Assembly: GCF_030463565.1 (NCBI RefSeq)
Contig: NC_134655.1
Location: 4,228,372 to 4,292,371, forward strand
Reading direction: 5' to 3'
DNA length: 64,000 nucleotides
From: Pelecanus crispus
Taxonomy: Eukaryota; Chordata; Aves; Pelecaniformes; Pelecanidae
Below are positions 63,040 to 64,000 of this stretch, one piece after another (within the stretch, counting starts at the first letter, position 1; every line of letters begins with the position of its first letter). Under the pieces are notes generated by a model that did no database searches, was not told the origin of the DNA, and worked only from the letters and a program-made list of their open reading frames with translations. Made by a program: the position numbers and the translations under genes.

Positions 63040-64000
63040 GACCCATGAGTCAGCCCATTGTCATGGGTGTTTGGCAAAAAAAGACAAGAACTGTTTTTGC
63101 TGCTGCCAATCCCGGCTCCGCTTTCAGATAAAAGCTGAAAGTTGGAGTGGGAGGCACAGCTCCTACTCTGCATGTGTATGGCTCAGGATAGAGCTATTGC
63201 TGTGAATGAGAGTACCCAGGCTAGCTAATTTGGGGAAGTTTGTGTCCCATACACAGACACAAAGTGCATTCCATTCCACGGCAGACGTACAACTCCTGTG
63301 GGTGACAGCCTGTTTCATGTTAAAAACACATTTCAGTGGTGGAGGAAAACACAGCATTTTCTACATTGTGGTTGGCCTTTGGCAACTGCAACCTGCATTC
63401 TGGGAGCAGGTGAGGAAAGCTAGAGAGGTAACAAGGTGCATAACATAAATAAAGCTTCCAACATCTTGTCTGCAACTCTCTCCTCCCTGCATTTCATGCT
63501 TCCAGCTCCTCGCATGAACTGCGGTCAGTGCAAGTTAGCATTTTATTCTACTTTGCTGCCTGGATTTTTTTCAACCCACTTTGTAAATTGCAACTCCACC
63601 TGCAGGTTTTCACCCAGAAATGTAATTTTCTGCACAGGAGTAAGTTATGCCATTACTGCTATTCCAGACTACTTCAGTTAGTATTTTGGGGCCTCCTAGA
63701 ATTAATCCTTCACAGTGGAAACTGAAGCCCGCTGTGTCAGCCTTCAGCATTGCTATGAAAAACACCAGTAGAAAGACTCAAAAAGCAAGAATCATCCTTG
63801 TATCTCTCTACTGACTTATGTGCACATTACCCTAGAGAATGATTTTTCTTGTAGGGAAAAGACCTCGACTCCATGAAGGAGGAGAATTAACAATGTTTTT
63901 TTAACGAGGAGACCTAGGGGTATGTGGAACTCCTACCTAAGCAAACAGTTTTCCAAAAACATGTCAGGTCATCAAAGTGCTGCCTACTTGCGTTGGACAG

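Larger units (their letters stand above)
41200..64000 (+). other. CHRDL1: CHRDL1 transcription unit, 5' part (runs off right edge)
   Basis: This span holds the 5' portion of chordin-like 1, a secreted extracellular BMP-binding antagonist made of VWC (chordin-type cysteine-rich) domains. The chick form, ventroptin, is known for ventral-high expression in the retina; loss of human CHRDL1 causes X-linked megalocornea. Directly visible are three coding exons (45262-45408, 47328-47440, 51977-52070) that splice in frame with GT/AG borders and intron phases 1, 0 and 1. The CpG island at 41200-42980 is the inferred promoter and non-coding first exon; its donor was not resolved. Intron 2 is 1919 bp and intron 3 is 4536 bp. 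Intron 4 extends at least 11.9 kb to the window end. The left limit given here is the island edge, not a mapped start site. Confidence 0.85.
52071..64000 (+). other. CHRDL1 intron 4, incomplete at right edge
   Basis: The intron starts with GTAATT in phase 1. I searched by eye for the next exon (mammalian start DSLPPVNNKV, then the SCEYNGTTYQHGE VWC2 start) and did not find it, so it probably lies beyond the window. Contents are the 18-bp duplication, the AGGAT array and poly-A/T tracts. About 52262-52330 there is a weak resemblance to an old CR1 tail in reverse. Confidence 0.75.

Overview
The window is vertebrate nuclear DNA, almost certainly from a bird. The evidence is two CR1 retroposon copies with the avian-type 3' tail, a solitary retroviral LTR of a type common in birds, a few old SINE-like remnants, two CpG islands, and split exons with GT/AG boundaries. 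It is not a bacterial or phage sequence, and the many short open frames are chance frames. The only protein-coding gene I can support is the 5' part of CHRDL1 (chordin-like 1, called ventroptin/neuralin in chick), a secreted BMP antagonist, on the + strand.

Layout. 1-20.5 kb: non-coding and AT-leaning, with a perfect 22-bp palindrome (3017-3038), an imperfect 28-bp palindrome centred on TAATTA (10141-10168), SINE/CR1 remnants and a CR1 3' end (16938-17216). 20.5-21.87 kb: CpG island 1, with a 14-bp minisatellite, abutted by a well-preserved CR1 (21875-22483). 22.5-41.2 kb: non-coding, with SINE remnants and a two-phase pentanucleotide array (36891-36960). 41.2-42.98 kb: a very GC-rich CpG island 2, with several short tandem repeats and G-quadruplex-capable runs; it is the likely CHRDL1 promoter and first, non-coding exon. 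45262-45408: the exon carrying the start codon and signal peptide. 47328-47440 and 51977-52070: two exons that together encode the whole first VWC domain. 52071-64000: intron 4, with no further exon found, a (GGATA)n array at 59388-59480 and poly-A/T tracts.

How the parts fit. The three coding exons join in frame (intron phases 1, 0, then 1) and give residues 1-101: signal peptide, short linker, then a 10-cysteine VWC domain with the CxxCxC and CCxxC motifs. The later VWC domains and the C-terminus lie beyond the right edge. The 20 kb between the two CpG islands fits a head-to-head arrangement. From remembered human gene order the divergent neighbour would be PAK3, but no PAK3 coding exon was seen, so that is inference only. 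I found no convincing undescribed biological system; the best leads are regulatory or repeat-related and are listed as findings.
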